From Duncaniella muricolitica (GTDB lineage Bacteria; Bacteroidota; Bacteroidia; Bacteroidales; Muribaculaceae), in contig CP061009.1 in NCBI GenBank assembly GCA_025808375.1, forward strand, positions 2,976,001-3,040,000: a stretch of 64,000 nucleotides of DNA. The letters run 5' to 3'. Below are positions 34,843 through 43,470 of this stretch, in pieces; position 1 is the first letter of the stretch; each line of letters opens with the position of its first letter. Both the position numbers and the translations under genes were made by a program. The notes under the pieces are model-generated. The model saw only the letters and a list, made by a program, of their open reading frames with translations, searched no databases and was not told where the DNA came from.

Positions 34843-36468
34843 AACTCAAGCACCTCCTTCCAGTCCATATCCGACACTTCCCTTAGTCTGGAGAAATTGA
34901 CTTTGGCGTAGATGGCGGTAGTATCGATTTTCACATGTCCGAGCACATCTGCGACTTCTTTAAGAGAGTGTCCTTCATTGACCAGTCTCGTTGCGCAACT
35001 GTGTCGGTAACTGTGAGGACCATGATGCCTTATGTTGAGTTGCCTGCCTTCCAGAGATCTACTTGCCACTTGGTAAACTGTTGATGTACATATACCGTGG
35101 AATGGAGCTCGGGTAGTAAGGAACACAAACTCCTGCTTCGGATACTTTGGACGAGCTTCAAGGATATATCTCAGAAGTGGCTGTGCAACCTCATCTATCA
35201 GAGGCATTACCTGCGGTCTGCATCCTTTTGCCCTACGCAGATGAATGACGCTATTCCGCCAGTCAATGTCCTTGAGTCTCAGTTCAGTGATTTCACTGGA
35301 TCTCAAGCCATACATTGCCAAAAGCGATAAAATTGCATGATTCCTTATGCCCTGAATCGTCGGATTTCGCGTAGATTCAGTCAAGATAACTTTCACATCA
35401 TCCCAATGAAGATATGACGGAAGTTGCTCCATCGTGTACAGCCGAGGGGCGGAAAGTGTTTTCCACAAATCGTCTTTCACCCATTGTCTATCAGCCGCAT
35501 ATCTGAAGAAGCAACGTAGTACGGATACAAGCCCTGCAATAGTGCGTCGATTACACCCATTGTAATGACGTTCTTTGAGATAACTGTCAATGTCTGTAGA
35601 TTGAATATCGGCAAGCAATAAACTTGAGCCCTGAAGGTAATTCATCAGATGACGAAGTATACTCAGACGGCTTCTATGAGTCTGGACAGAATATCCTTTG
35701 GATTCAACAAGCCAGTTGAGATATGACATGATCTTGCCTTTTTTTCGGGAAAAATCATGTTCCTCCGGCTGGGCAAGTAGTCCCATATGTGAAAGCCAAT
35801 TAGTTGTGACATGAATGAACGTCCGATAACTATTATCGGTACCGGATTTCTTTCGTTTGCTTGGATCCTCAACATCTCGCCATATAGCTGCCGCGTTTTG
35901 TATTTCACTCATGGTTACAAGAGAAGTAGATGGTAAATCAAGCAACTCTATGGCTGTCAGTTGATATTGTGCGATTCGTCTCAAAGTCACTGAAGGAACC
36001 CCCTGTTGTTCTTGAGCTTCCAGATATGCGAGCCGTTCCATATACATCGGTGAGACAAGGTGTCGAACTCGAAAGTATCCTCTTGGAAAAATCTTGCTGA
36101 TTATATTATCCTCAGGATAATAGCGGTGATCCAGTCTTCCCAAATATGTCAACCATCTCTTGGACGCACCAAGAAAGCGACAATGGAAATTAACCTCCAC
36201 GCGCATATCACACCGTTGTTGACGTGTCATCGAATCCCATTCAGATGTCTTTTTGGACGATATATTCCAATGGAATCTCGAATGTGTCACTTTCTCTAAG
36301 GGCAAGAAGTTCATCAATTGCGATTAGCAGACCAGCCAATCCTCGCAAATGTCGAATGCCCATTCCATCTGCGTGTAGTTTGTGCAGATATGCTTGTCTT
36401 TGCTCAGAGAATGAGGCTTGCTCATGTCTTTGCAAATCCAAGAAGTTTGTGAATAGTAAATTAAACAT
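34839..36468 (-). pseudogene. First RIT tyrosine recombinase (probable frameshift near N-terminus)
   Basis: The large frame (to ~36.3 kb) has TYLG followed by a core-binding domain, LLAMYGLRSSEITEL (Arg), HSYRHSCATRLVNEGHS (His/Arg) and LGHVKIDTTAIYAKVN (His and Tyr). An upstream frame (36468 to ~36241) reads FSEQRQAYLHKLHADGMG, the typical N-terminal helix of RIT-type recombinases. They join at a CCAAAAAG site (36248-36255): a +1 skip gives IPLEYIVQKTSEWDSM. The full product would be about 550 residues. The downstream frame alone might be translated from its own ATG, so the gene may not be dead. Confidence 0.75.
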
Positions 36469-36563
36469 ATTGTAGAATTAAAAAATGTCTGATATAAAAT
36501 ATGACTATTTTCTTAACCCTAAAATTATGTTGTTATGATTAAAGTTAATGCACATACCCTTAA

Positions 36564-37037
36564 TCACTTATCAGGTGATGCAAACATAAATGTCATCGCC
36601 ACATTAGAGGATTTATGTAATGGACAACATACGTCCTCTACTACCACGAGGAATTTATGGGCGTCGGAGGACTGTGCGGTGTAGTTCAGTCGGAAGGTCT
36701 TGCTTTCGAGAAGAACACGGTCGTTGTTGACCAACACCGGACCGTCAACAAGTTTGAGTGTACCCTCGCCGTCATACTGAAAGTAGCGGATTGTGTAGAG
36801 GGTGTTGGCATAGTTGCCTTCGGGTTTGATCTCGAAGCGCAGTTCAACGGTCTCACCCTTTGTGATTTTGTCGCCATAGGGCATGACTTCCACGGTAAAG
36901 GGATAGGACTGCTGAACATCGAGGTCGTCGGAACAGGAGGTCAGTGAGATGACGATTGCGAAGAGTGCAATCCAGAAGCCGAAGAAGCGGCCGGGAGTGA
37001 GGCGGATTTCGCCGATTTTATTGAGAAGTGTATTCAT
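36564..37037 (-). CDS. traQ: TraQ (DUF3872), truncated by RIT-like element
   Basis: The 157-codon ORF starts MNTLLNKIGEIRLTPGRFFG, with a lipoprotein/TM-type segment (WIALFAIVISLTSCS). A DUF3872-type beta domain follows: DLDVQQSYPFTVEVMP, KGETVELRFEI, YTIRYFQYDGEGTL. Native sequence ends at ...LVVVED (residue 135); the following 22 residues are encoded by the inserted element. TraQ is a conserved envelope protein of Bacteroidales conjugative transposons. Loss of its last strand probably inactivates it, although the effect on transfer is not known from sequence. Confidence 0.88.
   Translation of the reverse strand: MNTLLNKIGEIRLTPGRFFGFWIALFAIVISLTSCSDDLDVQQSYPFTVEVMPYGDKITKGETVELRFEIKPEGNYANTLYTIRYFQYDGEGTLKLVDGPVLVNNDRVLLESKTFRLNYTAQSSDAHKFLVVVEDVCCPLHKSSNVAMTFMFASPDK
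36582..36611 (-). repeat. RIT-like element right 30-bp inverted repeat
   Basis: A perfect inverted copy of 32761-32790. It is separated from the terminal octamer at 36633 by 21 bp that include GGACAAC. The stop of the truncated traQ frame lies just inside it. Confidence 0.9.
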
Positions 37038-37045
37038 ATTGTTTT

Positions 37046-37918
37046 TCAGAGTTTTAATTTTGAATTGTTTGATATTTGGGGTTGTGTAGCCACAAGGTAC
37101 TCGTTGAGATCCTTGTGGTCGGGATAGAGAGCGGACTTGTCCATAACATTATCGCCCAACTCCCTGCGGAGTCTGGCGAGGGCGGCTCGCCCTGCCTCGT
37201 CATTGTCGAGGTAACAGGCTATTACGGAATAGTCCGGGAGGACAGTCAGTGCTTTGCCGACATTGGCGACGGAGTTGAGAACCACAGAGTCAAAGCCGTC
37301 ATTCAGTCCGAGGCGTTCCGCCGAAAGAAAGTCGATGAAACCCTCAAACACGTTACACCGTGCGTTGCCGTTGGCAATGTGGGTTATGTGCTTGGGCAGG
37401 TACGAGCCTTTGAAAAAGGATGAGCGCAGTTCAAATCCATGTGCGTTGTTCTCGAAGCCGATGGCATAGTAATCTTTGCCATGTAACCGGTAATCGACCT
37501 GCACACACCACCGCTGGGCGATGTTCCGGGGAATACCTCTGTCAGCGGGGTATTTCAGCAATGCCGGCGATTCCAGTTTTGAGACTTTCACATCTTCAAA
37601 AGTAGGCTGCTCTATGAACGGCACAGGCTTGTATGGCTTTTCGATAGGCATACTCATTTTCTGGGCGATGAACTCCGCCTGCCTGATGAAGTCGGTGGAG
37701 TTACACAATTCCCCTGCAAGGGTAAATATGTCACCACCTGCGCCACTGCCAAAATCGAACCATACTCCTTTGCGTGGGTTGACATGGAACGAGGGTTTAC
37801 GCTCACTTCGGCAAGGGGAATAAAACCACAGACCTTTGCTGTCGCGTCCGGTGGGCTGATAGCCCAACTGATTGAGGAACTCGACAAGCGAGATTTTACG
37901 GATTTCGTCGATGTTCAT
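37046..37918 (-). CDS. traP: TraP primase-like protein
   Basis: The 290-residue protein has a CHC2-type primase N-terminal domain (FYSPCRSERKPSFHVNPRKG, FGSGAGGDIFTLA), in which most zinc-binding cysteines are replaced. The Toprim-like part follows (NVFEGFIDFLSAERL, then IACYLDNDEAGRAAL), with the acidic residues of the metal site. TraP of CTnDOT-type elements is thought to act on transferred single-stranded DNA. It overlaps the upstream gene by four bases and is followed nine bases later by traQ. Confidence 0.88.
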   Translation of the reverse strand: MNIDEIRKISLVEFLNQLGYQPTGRDSKGLWFYSPCRSERKPSFHVNPRKGVWFDFGSGAGGDIFTLAGELCNSTDFIRQAEFIAQKMSMPIEKPYKPVPFIEQPTFEDVKVSKLESPALLKYPADRGIPRNIAQRWCVQVDYRLHGKDYYAIGFENNAHGFELRSSFFKGSYLPKHITHIANGNARCNVFEGFIDFLSAERLGLNDGFDSVVLNSVANVGKALTVLPDYSVIACYLDNDEAGRAALARLRRELGDNVMDKSALYPDHKDLNEYLVATQPQISNNSKLKL

Positions 37919-38595
37919 AGGCGCATCTTCCGTTTCGGTTTGTCTGACTCCTGCTCCTGTTTGGGCGGCTCAATCTTCTGAGACTTCTCCATGCCTGACA
38001 TCTGTCCTGCAATGTATTGGTTCAACTCCGACATATTGCATGAGCCTGTCAGCTCATAGGCGAGGTCATAGATTCCGCCGTATGCGCCGGACTTGGTGTC
38101 ACGCCATAGATTTGTCTCGGTGTTGATTACCATAGTCGGCTCGTGCTTGTCATCGTAAGGGGCTTTGTAAACCCTGAGATTGCCGTCGGCAGCCACCGGG
38201 TGTTCCTGACCGAGAGCCTTCATAAAGTCGGTGAGTTTCACCTTCTTTATGTCGAGGCTGATAACCGTCGGCTCCTGAGGACGACGCGCCATTGTCGAAA
38301 GTTCCTTGCCCTGCTCATACTCGTTCATATATTTGAGAATGAAGTCCCGTGGATCCGTGTAGAGGTTAGGGTTCATCTTCAGTGCGGCAAGGTCGATTAT
38401 GTCACCGCTCTGGTCAGTGGCATGGTCGTACCATCGGTTAGTATTGGTATTGACCACCAGCATAGGCTCAGGGTCGTCGCGCTGCGGCGCATGGTATAGT
38501 TTCATATCCTCGAAAGACTTTACAGGCTTTTCACCGAGAGCCGCCATGAACTCCGTCAGCGGAATATTCTTTATGTCATTCTTTGTGTATCGCAT
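37915..38595 (-). CDS. Tandem degenerate primase zinc-finger domain protein
   Basis: The 226-residue protein contains two copies of a ~70-residue CHC2-like primase domain: residues ~10-75 (IPLTEFMAALGEKP, KLYHAPQRDDPEPMLVV, NTNRWYDHATDQSGDIIDLA) and ~118-185 (VKLTDFMKALGQEHP, RVYKAPYDDKHEPTMVI, TNLWRDTKSGAYGGIYDLA). All zinc ligands are absent. A basic, Gln/Glu-rich tail ends KPKRKMRL. There is no catalytic Toprim part. It overlaps traP by four bases and probably supports primase or DNA binding. It may have arisen from a traP-like N-terminal domain by duplication. Confidence 0.75.
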   Translation of the reverse strand: MRYTKNDIKNIPLTEFMAALGEKPVKSFEDMKLYHAPQRDDPEPMLVVNTNTNRWYDHATDQSGDIIDLAALKMNPNLYTDPRDFILKYMNEYEQGKELSTMARRPQEPTVISLDIKKVKLTDFMKALGQEHPVAADGNLRVYKAPYDDKHEPTMVINTETNLWRDTKSGAYGGIYDLAYELTGSCNMSELNQYIAGQMSGMEKSQKIEPPKQEQESDKPKRKMRL

Positions 38596-38598
38596 AGG

Positions 38599-39201
38599 CT
38601 ATTCGATTATGAATTTTACACCGACACCATAGGTTGTATGGTATATCTGGACATCACTCCCGAAAGTAAACCGTCCTTTGACATTGGCGGTCAGGGCTAT
38701 CTTATCGGAAAGATAGAACTCCGCCTGCAAGTTGAGCGCACCGCCATAAATGAAGTCGTCGCCGTCATGGAGCGTAGAGCCGTCGGAAAGTGTTTTCTTG
38801 TCCCAGTTAACCGTCTCATATCCAGCAAGTGCGGATATACCGCCGTAGAGGTGGAATGTCATCGAGTAGTCGCTGACAAGATGGATATTGTATCCGGCTT
38901 CTCCCGTGAACTGAGCCACCGGGATACGGCCTTTTTCACCATAAGGCTTGTGTGTCTGGAGATACTCGCCACCGAAAGACCATGTATTGCCATGATTGCC
39001 TGTGAATACCGAGTAGAATACTCCGAGGTCATAGCCGCTGTTGCGGGATTTGCCGGTATAGAAACCGTCTGCCATATTTGCCTTGACTTCCACGGCTGAC
39101 ATTCCGGGGAGGCATCGCTGGGCCATTGCCCGCCCGACCCCAAGAAAACCCATGAGGTGGGTGAGCATGATGGCAGCGATTATCATTATCGCTTTTTTCA
39201 T
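38599..39201 (-). CDS. traO: TraO conjugal transfer protein
   Basis: A 200-residue exported protein with a signal peptide (MKKAIMIIAAIMLTHLMGFL, cleaved near AMAQ) and a beta-rich mature part of alternating strands: GYDLGVFYSVFTGNHG, FTGEAGYNIHLVSDYS, GGALNLQAEFYLSDKIAL and GVGVKFIIE at the C-terminus. The C-terminal aromatic strand and overall pattern fit a small outer-membrane barrel, as expected for TraO. It lies between traN and the primase-like genes, the standard order. Confidence 0.88.
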   Translation of the reverse strand: MKKAIMIIAAIMLTHLMGFLGVGRAMAQRCLPGMSAVEVKANMADGFYTGKSRNSGYDLGVFYSVFTGNHGNTWSFGGEYLQTHKPYGEKGRIPVAQFTGEAGYNIHLVSDYSMTFHLYGGISALAGYETVNWDKKTLSDGSTLHDGDDFIYGGALNLQAEFYLSDKIALTANVKGRFTFGSDVQIYHTTYGVGVKFIIE

Positions 39202-39212
39202 TGTTTACTATT

Positions 39213-40223
39213 TTACTGAATTGATAACTCGTCGATTACATTTGCTCTCACGATGTCCACGTTATCGACTACAAAGGACTGATGGCGTCCACCTTCTTTC
39301 TCGGCGACCTCGATAACGAGCTGCTTGTCGTCGGGGATTGTGAATTTCTCCAGAGCGAACACAGTCCTTTCAGAAGACTTGCCGTGTACCACCGTCACAT
39401 AGTTCTGGGCGCGGAGCGGTTCAAGTACCTGCTCCTGCATGGCGGTTCGCTTGATAACCTTCTTGTCCACAATCTTGAAGCTAACATAGTCGATGTCAAA
39501 GGCTATGTTGGATGTGTTCTTCAGTTCGGTATGGAAATAGAGAAGCCCGTTGTTAGTGTAGATTGATTTCAGAAGGAACTGCACCCCAAAACGCTTTGAG
39601 CCGATATGTTTGATTTCGCGCTTGTTCTGCTTGTGGATTGACTTCATAATCAGCTTGACAAGCATAGGTGACTCCTGTCCGAGTTTCTCCAGATATACCT
39701 CCTGCGCGTTGTTGGGACGATTGACTGCTTCACCGTCATGGAGGAAGTCGGTCATCTCAATGCTCAGAAGCAGAGGCTCTTTCGCAAACTTGACATTGAA
39801 CGTGTAATATGATCCATCATCGGTGATTACCGACAGGTTGGTCTCCTGCTTGAACGACTTGAAGGCTGATTTGACACGCAGCACGTTCTTGGCACCATCG
39901 GCAAGACCGGCCACGAGATTCTCGTTACCGAGGTCCACGTATGTAATCTCTGCCGGGAAGATGATGTGAGTGGTCTTGTTGTAGCATACCTCCAGAGCGT
40001 GAGGAGGAATCATGCGGTCGAAGCCCACCTTGCGGGTCAGTCCGTCGAACTTGTCGCCGTCGGTGTAGTTGGCTCCGTACACGTTGATATCGTGTTCGGC
40101 TACCTGTTCAGTGTCGGAAGACACATTGTTTTCGGTGTTTTTGGGCGCCTTGTCTTTGGCAAAGGCGGGAGTTGCCATGCCGAGAACGGCAATGGCTGAG
40201 AGAATAAATGTTTTCAGTTTCAT
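39213..40223 (-). CDS. traN: TraN (DUF4138) conjugal transfer protein
   Basis: The 336-residue exported protein has a signal peptide (LKTFILSAIAVLGMATPAFA) and typical TraN features: CYNKTTHIIFPAEITYVDLG, NVLRVKSAFKSFKQETNLSVI and YTFNVKFAKEPLLL. In type IV secretion terms it corresponds to the VirB9-like outer core. It sits 30 bp downstream of traM and 12 bp before traO. It appears intact. Confidence 0.92.
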   Translation of the reverse strand: MKLKTFILSAIAVLGMATPAFAKDKAPKNTENNVSSDTEQVAEHDINVYGANYTDGDKFDGLTRKVGFDRMIPPHALEVCYNKTTHIIFPAEITYVDLGNENLVAGLADGAKNVLRVKSAFKSFKQETNLSVITDDGSYYTFNVKFAKEPLLLSIEMTDFLHDGEAVNRPNNAQEVYLEKLGQESPMLVKLIMKSIHKQNKREIKHIGSKRFGVQFLLKSIYTNNGLLYFHTELKNTSNIAFDIDYVSFKIVDKKVIKRTAMQEQVLEPLRAQNYVTVVHGKSSERTVFALEKFTIPDDKQLVIEVAEKEGGRHQSFVVDNVDIVRANVIDELSIQ

Positions 40224-40252
40224 AAAATTTACGTTGGATTAAGTGGTCGTTT

Positions 40253-41443
40253 TTAATTGTCTTCGGGCTGGTAGAGCATTACCCTGTACCCGGATTTCAG
40301 ATGCACCTTGACAGTGCGCATCTTCTTTGTGAGATACTGGCTTACGCCGTTGATGAGTCCTCTGCCTACATCGGAGGCTATCTGTGCGCCGGCATCGGTT
40401 GATATGTTGATTGAACTGCCCATCGTGCTGCCCATGTTGGCACCGATTTCGTGGAGAGCGTCCGACTCCATAGAGTTGGGGATATTGATACCCTCCTGAC
40501 CGTCGGAGTCATAGACTTTCAGTTCCACCTCATAGATCGAGCCGTTTGTCTCAACCGATGTAATCTCAATCTCCAGTCGCTCGTCCTGCAACCTTGCGGC
40601 ACCGACAACAACGGTGTTCCGGGGGATAAGCCTGTTGCCTATCCACATCGGTTCGGTTGTTCTCAACTTCACCGACTGACCGTTGGTCACGGACTGGTTC
40701 CCGGCTATGACAGCGGCGATTGTATTCTTGCCGACCGACCTTTTCATGCCGACCGAGGTGTTGAAGCCCCGCTCGTTAGTGGCGGCACTCAATGTCGATA
40801 CCACATTGTGGGTCACATTCTGAACCGGCTGCACATTCCGTTTTCCTTTTTCATCGGACTGAGGCGGAGCCTGATAATTGCCGTTGCCATTGCCCATGTA
40901 CTGTGCGGCAAACTGGTACGACCTTTCAAGAAGTTCCATCTCATCTGGCTGCTGTGTTTGCTGCTGAGCCATAGCGTTCTGCATCTCCAGTTCGTCGATG
41001 CGGGCCTGTAACTCCGCCACCTGTTCGGTCTGGCTGTAATCGGGAACATAGAAGTCCTGTAAGGAAGCCTGAGCCTGCTGGTAGGCGTTTGCCGAGTTCT
41101 GGATTTCATCGGGAACAGCGGGTTCTGCCGGAGCGGTCACTGTATCAAGCTGGAGCGTCACAGCATTGATTGTGCTGTCGTTCTGCGCTTTCTCTTTTTT
41201 CATTGCCTCCTGTTCGTATGCCGCGAGTTTTGTCTCAGGCATACCGTCGGTTGTCCCGTCGGGAAGCTCGGTATTTGCTTTACCCTTAACGGCATCTTCC
41301 TCTCCGCTCGGAGCGAAGATGAGCCAGAGGCAGACAAGACACGATAGCGTCAGAAGCGTATATACCGCCAGCCTCTTCAGTCGCTCACGCTCTGCCGGAG
41401 TCTTGGGCGTGAGCCTTGCTTTGAGGTCATCGAGCAGTTTCAT
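40253..41443 (-). CDS. traM: TraM conjugal transfer protein (VirB10-like)
   Basis: A 396-residue inner-membrane protein: cytoplasmic N-terminus, TM helix near 26-44 (AVYTLLTLSCLVCLWLIF), a long Gln/Pro/Glu-rich coiled linker (ELQARIDELEMQNAMAQQQ), then a C-terminal domain (~240-396) with IAAVIAGNQSVTNGQSVKLR and IPNSMESDALHEIGANMGS. The topology and domain correspond to VirB10-like channel scaffolds. It overlaps traL by 17 bases. Confidence 0.92.
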   Translation of the reverse strand: MKLLDDLKARLTPKTPAERERLKRLAVYTLLTLSCLVCLWLIFAPSGEEDAVKGKANTELPDGTTDGMPETKLAAYEQEAMKKEKAQNDSTINAVTLQLDTVTAPAEPAVPDEIQNSANAYQQAQASLQDFYVPDYSQTEQVAELQARIDELEMQNAMAQQQTQQPDEMELLERSYQFAAQYMGNGNGNYQAPPQSDEKGKRNVQPVQNVTHNVVSTLSAATNERGFNTSVGMKRSVGKNTIAAVIAGNQSVTNGQSVKLRTTEPMWIGNRLIPRNTVVVGAARLQDERLEIEITSVETNGSIYEVELKVYDSDGQEGINIPNSMESDALHEIGANMGSTMGSSINISTDAGAQIASDVGRGLINGVSQYLTKKMRTVKVHLKSGYRVMLYQPEDN

Positions 41444-41747
41444 ATTCTGTCAGTTTAAGTGAAACATCGGGATTGCTTTTAGACGGTAGTTCCAGCTGAC
41501 GGATATGCTCTACCTCAATAGTCTGGCGGGCGTGTCCGGCTCCCATCTTATAGCAGGCGTGACCGAATACGAAGAAGGCTATGAGGACAAATGCTGAGAG
41601 AAGCACGGTCACGACCGTAAGGCGTTGACGGTGGGGCATCTCATCGCAGGCTTTCTTTACCCGCTCACGGATTTTCCCCTTTGGCCCGTGCCACACCTTA
41701 TTATATAAGGGTGACACGAGATTGCTGATTTTCTGTTTTATACTCAT
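41427..41747 (-). CDS. traL: TraL (DUF3989)
   Basis: A 106-residue protein with a basic amphipathic N-terminus (KVWHGPKGKIRERVKKA), one TM helix (44-65, TVVTVLLSAFVLIAFFVFG) and a short extracytoplasmic tail. Both size and sequence match DUF3989/TraL. It overlaps traK by four bases and traM by 17 bases, so the three are translationally coupled. Confidence 0.9.
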   Translation of the reverse strand: MSIKQKISNLVSPLYNKVWHGPKGKIRERVKKACDEMPHRQRLTVVTVLLSAFVLIAFFVFGHACYKMGAGHARQTIEVEHIRQLELPSKSNPDVSLKLTEYETAR

Positions 41748-42379
41748 TGGGATAAGGTGCGTTTTGTGGTTATCAAATCTTTATTCTCTAAAATTGTGAG
41801 ACCCTCAATCATGAAGCCGTTGGGATTGTCGTCGGAGCGTGAGGTGTTGACCAGTCGGCAATTCGTAATCAGCGACCTTTCGGTCACGTTGCTCTGACGG
41901 ATGATCATCTGCCGGGCGTAGGTTCGGACATTGTAGGGATAGTCGTTGAAGTCGGCGACTATGCTGTCCACCTGCAACACCTGAGTGATGTTTCCGGCGA
42001 TGATGCGGTTGTAGTATCCCTTCTCCACATAATCGGAGTAGTAGTTGTAGGCACTCTTGTCGGCCAGTGACATGGCGCGGTTGATGTTGTGTTCAATCGC
42101 CGACTTGTCGGGCGACAGAGTGAAGAACAGTTCGTGGAAGCGTCGCACGTGTTCACGTGCCTCCGCCGGGCGGTTCTGCTCCATGTCCTGCGACAGCGCG
42201 AGCATCAGGCTCTTGCCGTTATCCAAGACATAGATTTTCTCACGCTGCTTTTCGGCAAAGTTCAGCGACAGCACCACCGAGCCGATGGCGACAAAGGCAC
42301 AGAGCGATACCATGACGATGCCGAACAGCCTTATCTGCCGAAAAGAGGTTTCAATGTTTTTTAATGACTTAAATTCCAT
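41744..42379 (-). CDS. traK: TraK conjugal transfer protein (VirB8-like)
   Basis: The 211-residue protein has the short cytoplasmic N-terminus MEFKSLKNIETSFRQIRLFG, one TM helix (18-38, IVMVSLCAFVAIGSVVLSL) and a periplasmic domain with VRRFHELFFTLSPDK and YYNRIIAGNITQVLQVDSI, standard for TraK. The family is viewed as VirB8-like, nucleating the transfer channel. It follows traJ after a 71-bp gap containing a strong hairpin. Confidence 0.92.
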   Translation of the reverse strand: MEFKSLKNIETSFRQIRLFGIVMVSLCAFVAIGSVVLSLNFAEKQREKIYVLDNGKSLMLALSQDMEQNRPAEAREHVRRFHELFFTLSPDKSAIEHNINRAMSLADKSAYNYYSDYVEKGYYNRIIAGNITQVLQVDSIVADFNDYPYNVRTYARQMIIRQSNVTERSLITNCRLVNTSRSDDNPNGFMIEGLTILENKDLITTKRTLSQ

Positions 42380-42395
42380 TCGTTTAGGTTTTAAG

Positions 42396-42441
42396 TCATA
42401 GTTATGAGTGATGAAGTGAACCTCGTCACTCGTAACTATGA
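42396..42441 (-). other. Strong intercistronic hairpin between traJ and traK
   Basis: TCATAGTTATGAGTGATGA and TCGTCACTCGTAACTATGA pair over 19 positions with only two G-U-type mismatches and an 8-nt loop. There is no T-run after it on the minus strand, so it is more likely an RNA-stability or processing element, or a partial terminator, than a full terminator. It is the only sizeable gap in the tra operon. Confidence 0.6.
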
Positions 42442-42450
42442 GTTATTACT

Positions 42451-43470
42451 TTATTTAAGGAGTTTTCCGGCTCTACCTGCCACGTTACCCGCGACGCCAC
42501 CTGCGATGCTGCCGGCCCATGAGCCTCCGGTCATGGCGGTGTTGTTGATGGAGCGGTTGTAGCTGCCCATGCCACCTGCCTGAATAATCCAGCCTGCGAC
42601 AGTCGGAATCGTGAAGTAACCGATTATGCCGATTATCATGAAAATCGTGTAAGCGGTGTTGCTCCCATCGAGGTCAACATTCGGATTGTTAGTCAGTTCC
42701 GAAATGTCGTTCTGAAGCATCAGGACTTGAATCTTTGCAAGGATTGTCGAGAACAGATCCGCCACAGGCAACCACAGATAGGTCTGAATGTATCGGCATA
42801 TCCATTGGACGAGTGTGTTCTGGAATCCGTCCCACACCGACAAGGCGAATGAAATCGGTCCGAGTATCGCAAGCACTATAAGGAAAAATGTCCTTATGGT
42901 ATCAATCGAAAGTGATGCGGCTTGGAACAGCATTTCCAGCAGTTCACGGAAGAAATTCTGAATTGCTTTCTTGACCTTATACATTCCCCGCTCGATATAC
43001 ATTCCGGCGGCTGTGCCGACCTCTGTCACTCCCAGTTCATCAATCTGACGGTCAAACTCAGCGTCATCCACAAGGTAGGCTGTCGATGGGTCTTTCATCA
43101 TGGCTTCATGCTCCAGCCGGTCTTTCTCCTCACGGTACTTTTTCATGTCGAGTGTCTGACCTTCGAGCATTGAGGCGGTGCCTTGAACGATGGGCGACAT
43201 TACCGAGTTGATTGTTCCGAGAACGACCGTAGGAAAGAACATGATACAGAATCCTATGGCAAACGGACGCAGAAGCGGGAACACATCCACCGGTTCGGCT
43301 CTTGACAGTGCCTGCCATATTCGATAGGCAACGTAGAACAATGCGCCGAGTCCGGCTATGCCCTGTGCCACTCCCGCCATGTCGCTGCACAACGGCATCA
43401 TCTCATCGTATAGCGACCGGAGTATGGAGTGGAGATTTGTGAAATCAATAGCGCAAAGCATAGGCATCAC
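42451..43470 (-). CDS. traJ: TraJ conjugal transfer protein (VirB6-like)
   Basis: A 339-residue polytopic inner-membrane protein. TM segments include AGLGALFYVAYRIWQAL, FAIGFCIMFFPTVVLGTI, TFFLIVLAILGPISFALSVWD and YTIFMIIGIIGYFTIPTVAG; it ends in a Gly/Ala-rich stretch. This is the usual TraJ pattern, the VirB6-like channel component. Its start overlaps the end of the DUF4141 gene by four bases. Confidence 0.9.
   Translation of the reverse strand: MMPMLCAIDFTNLHSILRSLYDEMMPLCSDMAGVAQGIAGLGALFYVAYRIWQALSRAEPVDVFPLLRPFAIGFCIMFFPTVVLGTINSVMSPIVQGTASMLEGQTLDMKKYREEKDRLEHEAMMKDPSTAYLVDDAEFDRQIDELGVTEVGTAAGMYIERGMYKVKKAIQNFFRELLEMLFQAASLSIDTIRTFFLIVLAILGPISFALSVWDGFQNTLVQWICRYIQTYLWLPVADLFSTILAKIQVLMLQNDISELTNNPNVDLDGSNTAYTIFMIIGIIGYFTIPTVAGWIIQAGGMGSYNRSINNTAMTGGSWAGSIAGGVAGNVAGRAGKLLK

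Larger units (their letters stand above)
32768..36632 (-). mobile_element. RIT-like element (recombinase in trio) inside traQ
   Basis: A 3865-bp insertion with three consecutive tyrosine recombinase genes and no other cargo. It is flanked by the octamer GTCCTCTA (32760-32767 and 36633-36640) derived from traQ. Near the ends lies a perfect 30-bp inverted repeat (32761-32790 and 36582-36611). The right repeat sits 21 bp in from the octamer, so the ends are asymmetric. Removing the element and one octamer restores traQ. The architecture matches RIT and Tn554-like families, which move by tyrosine recombination rather than DDE chemistry. Confidence 0.85.
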
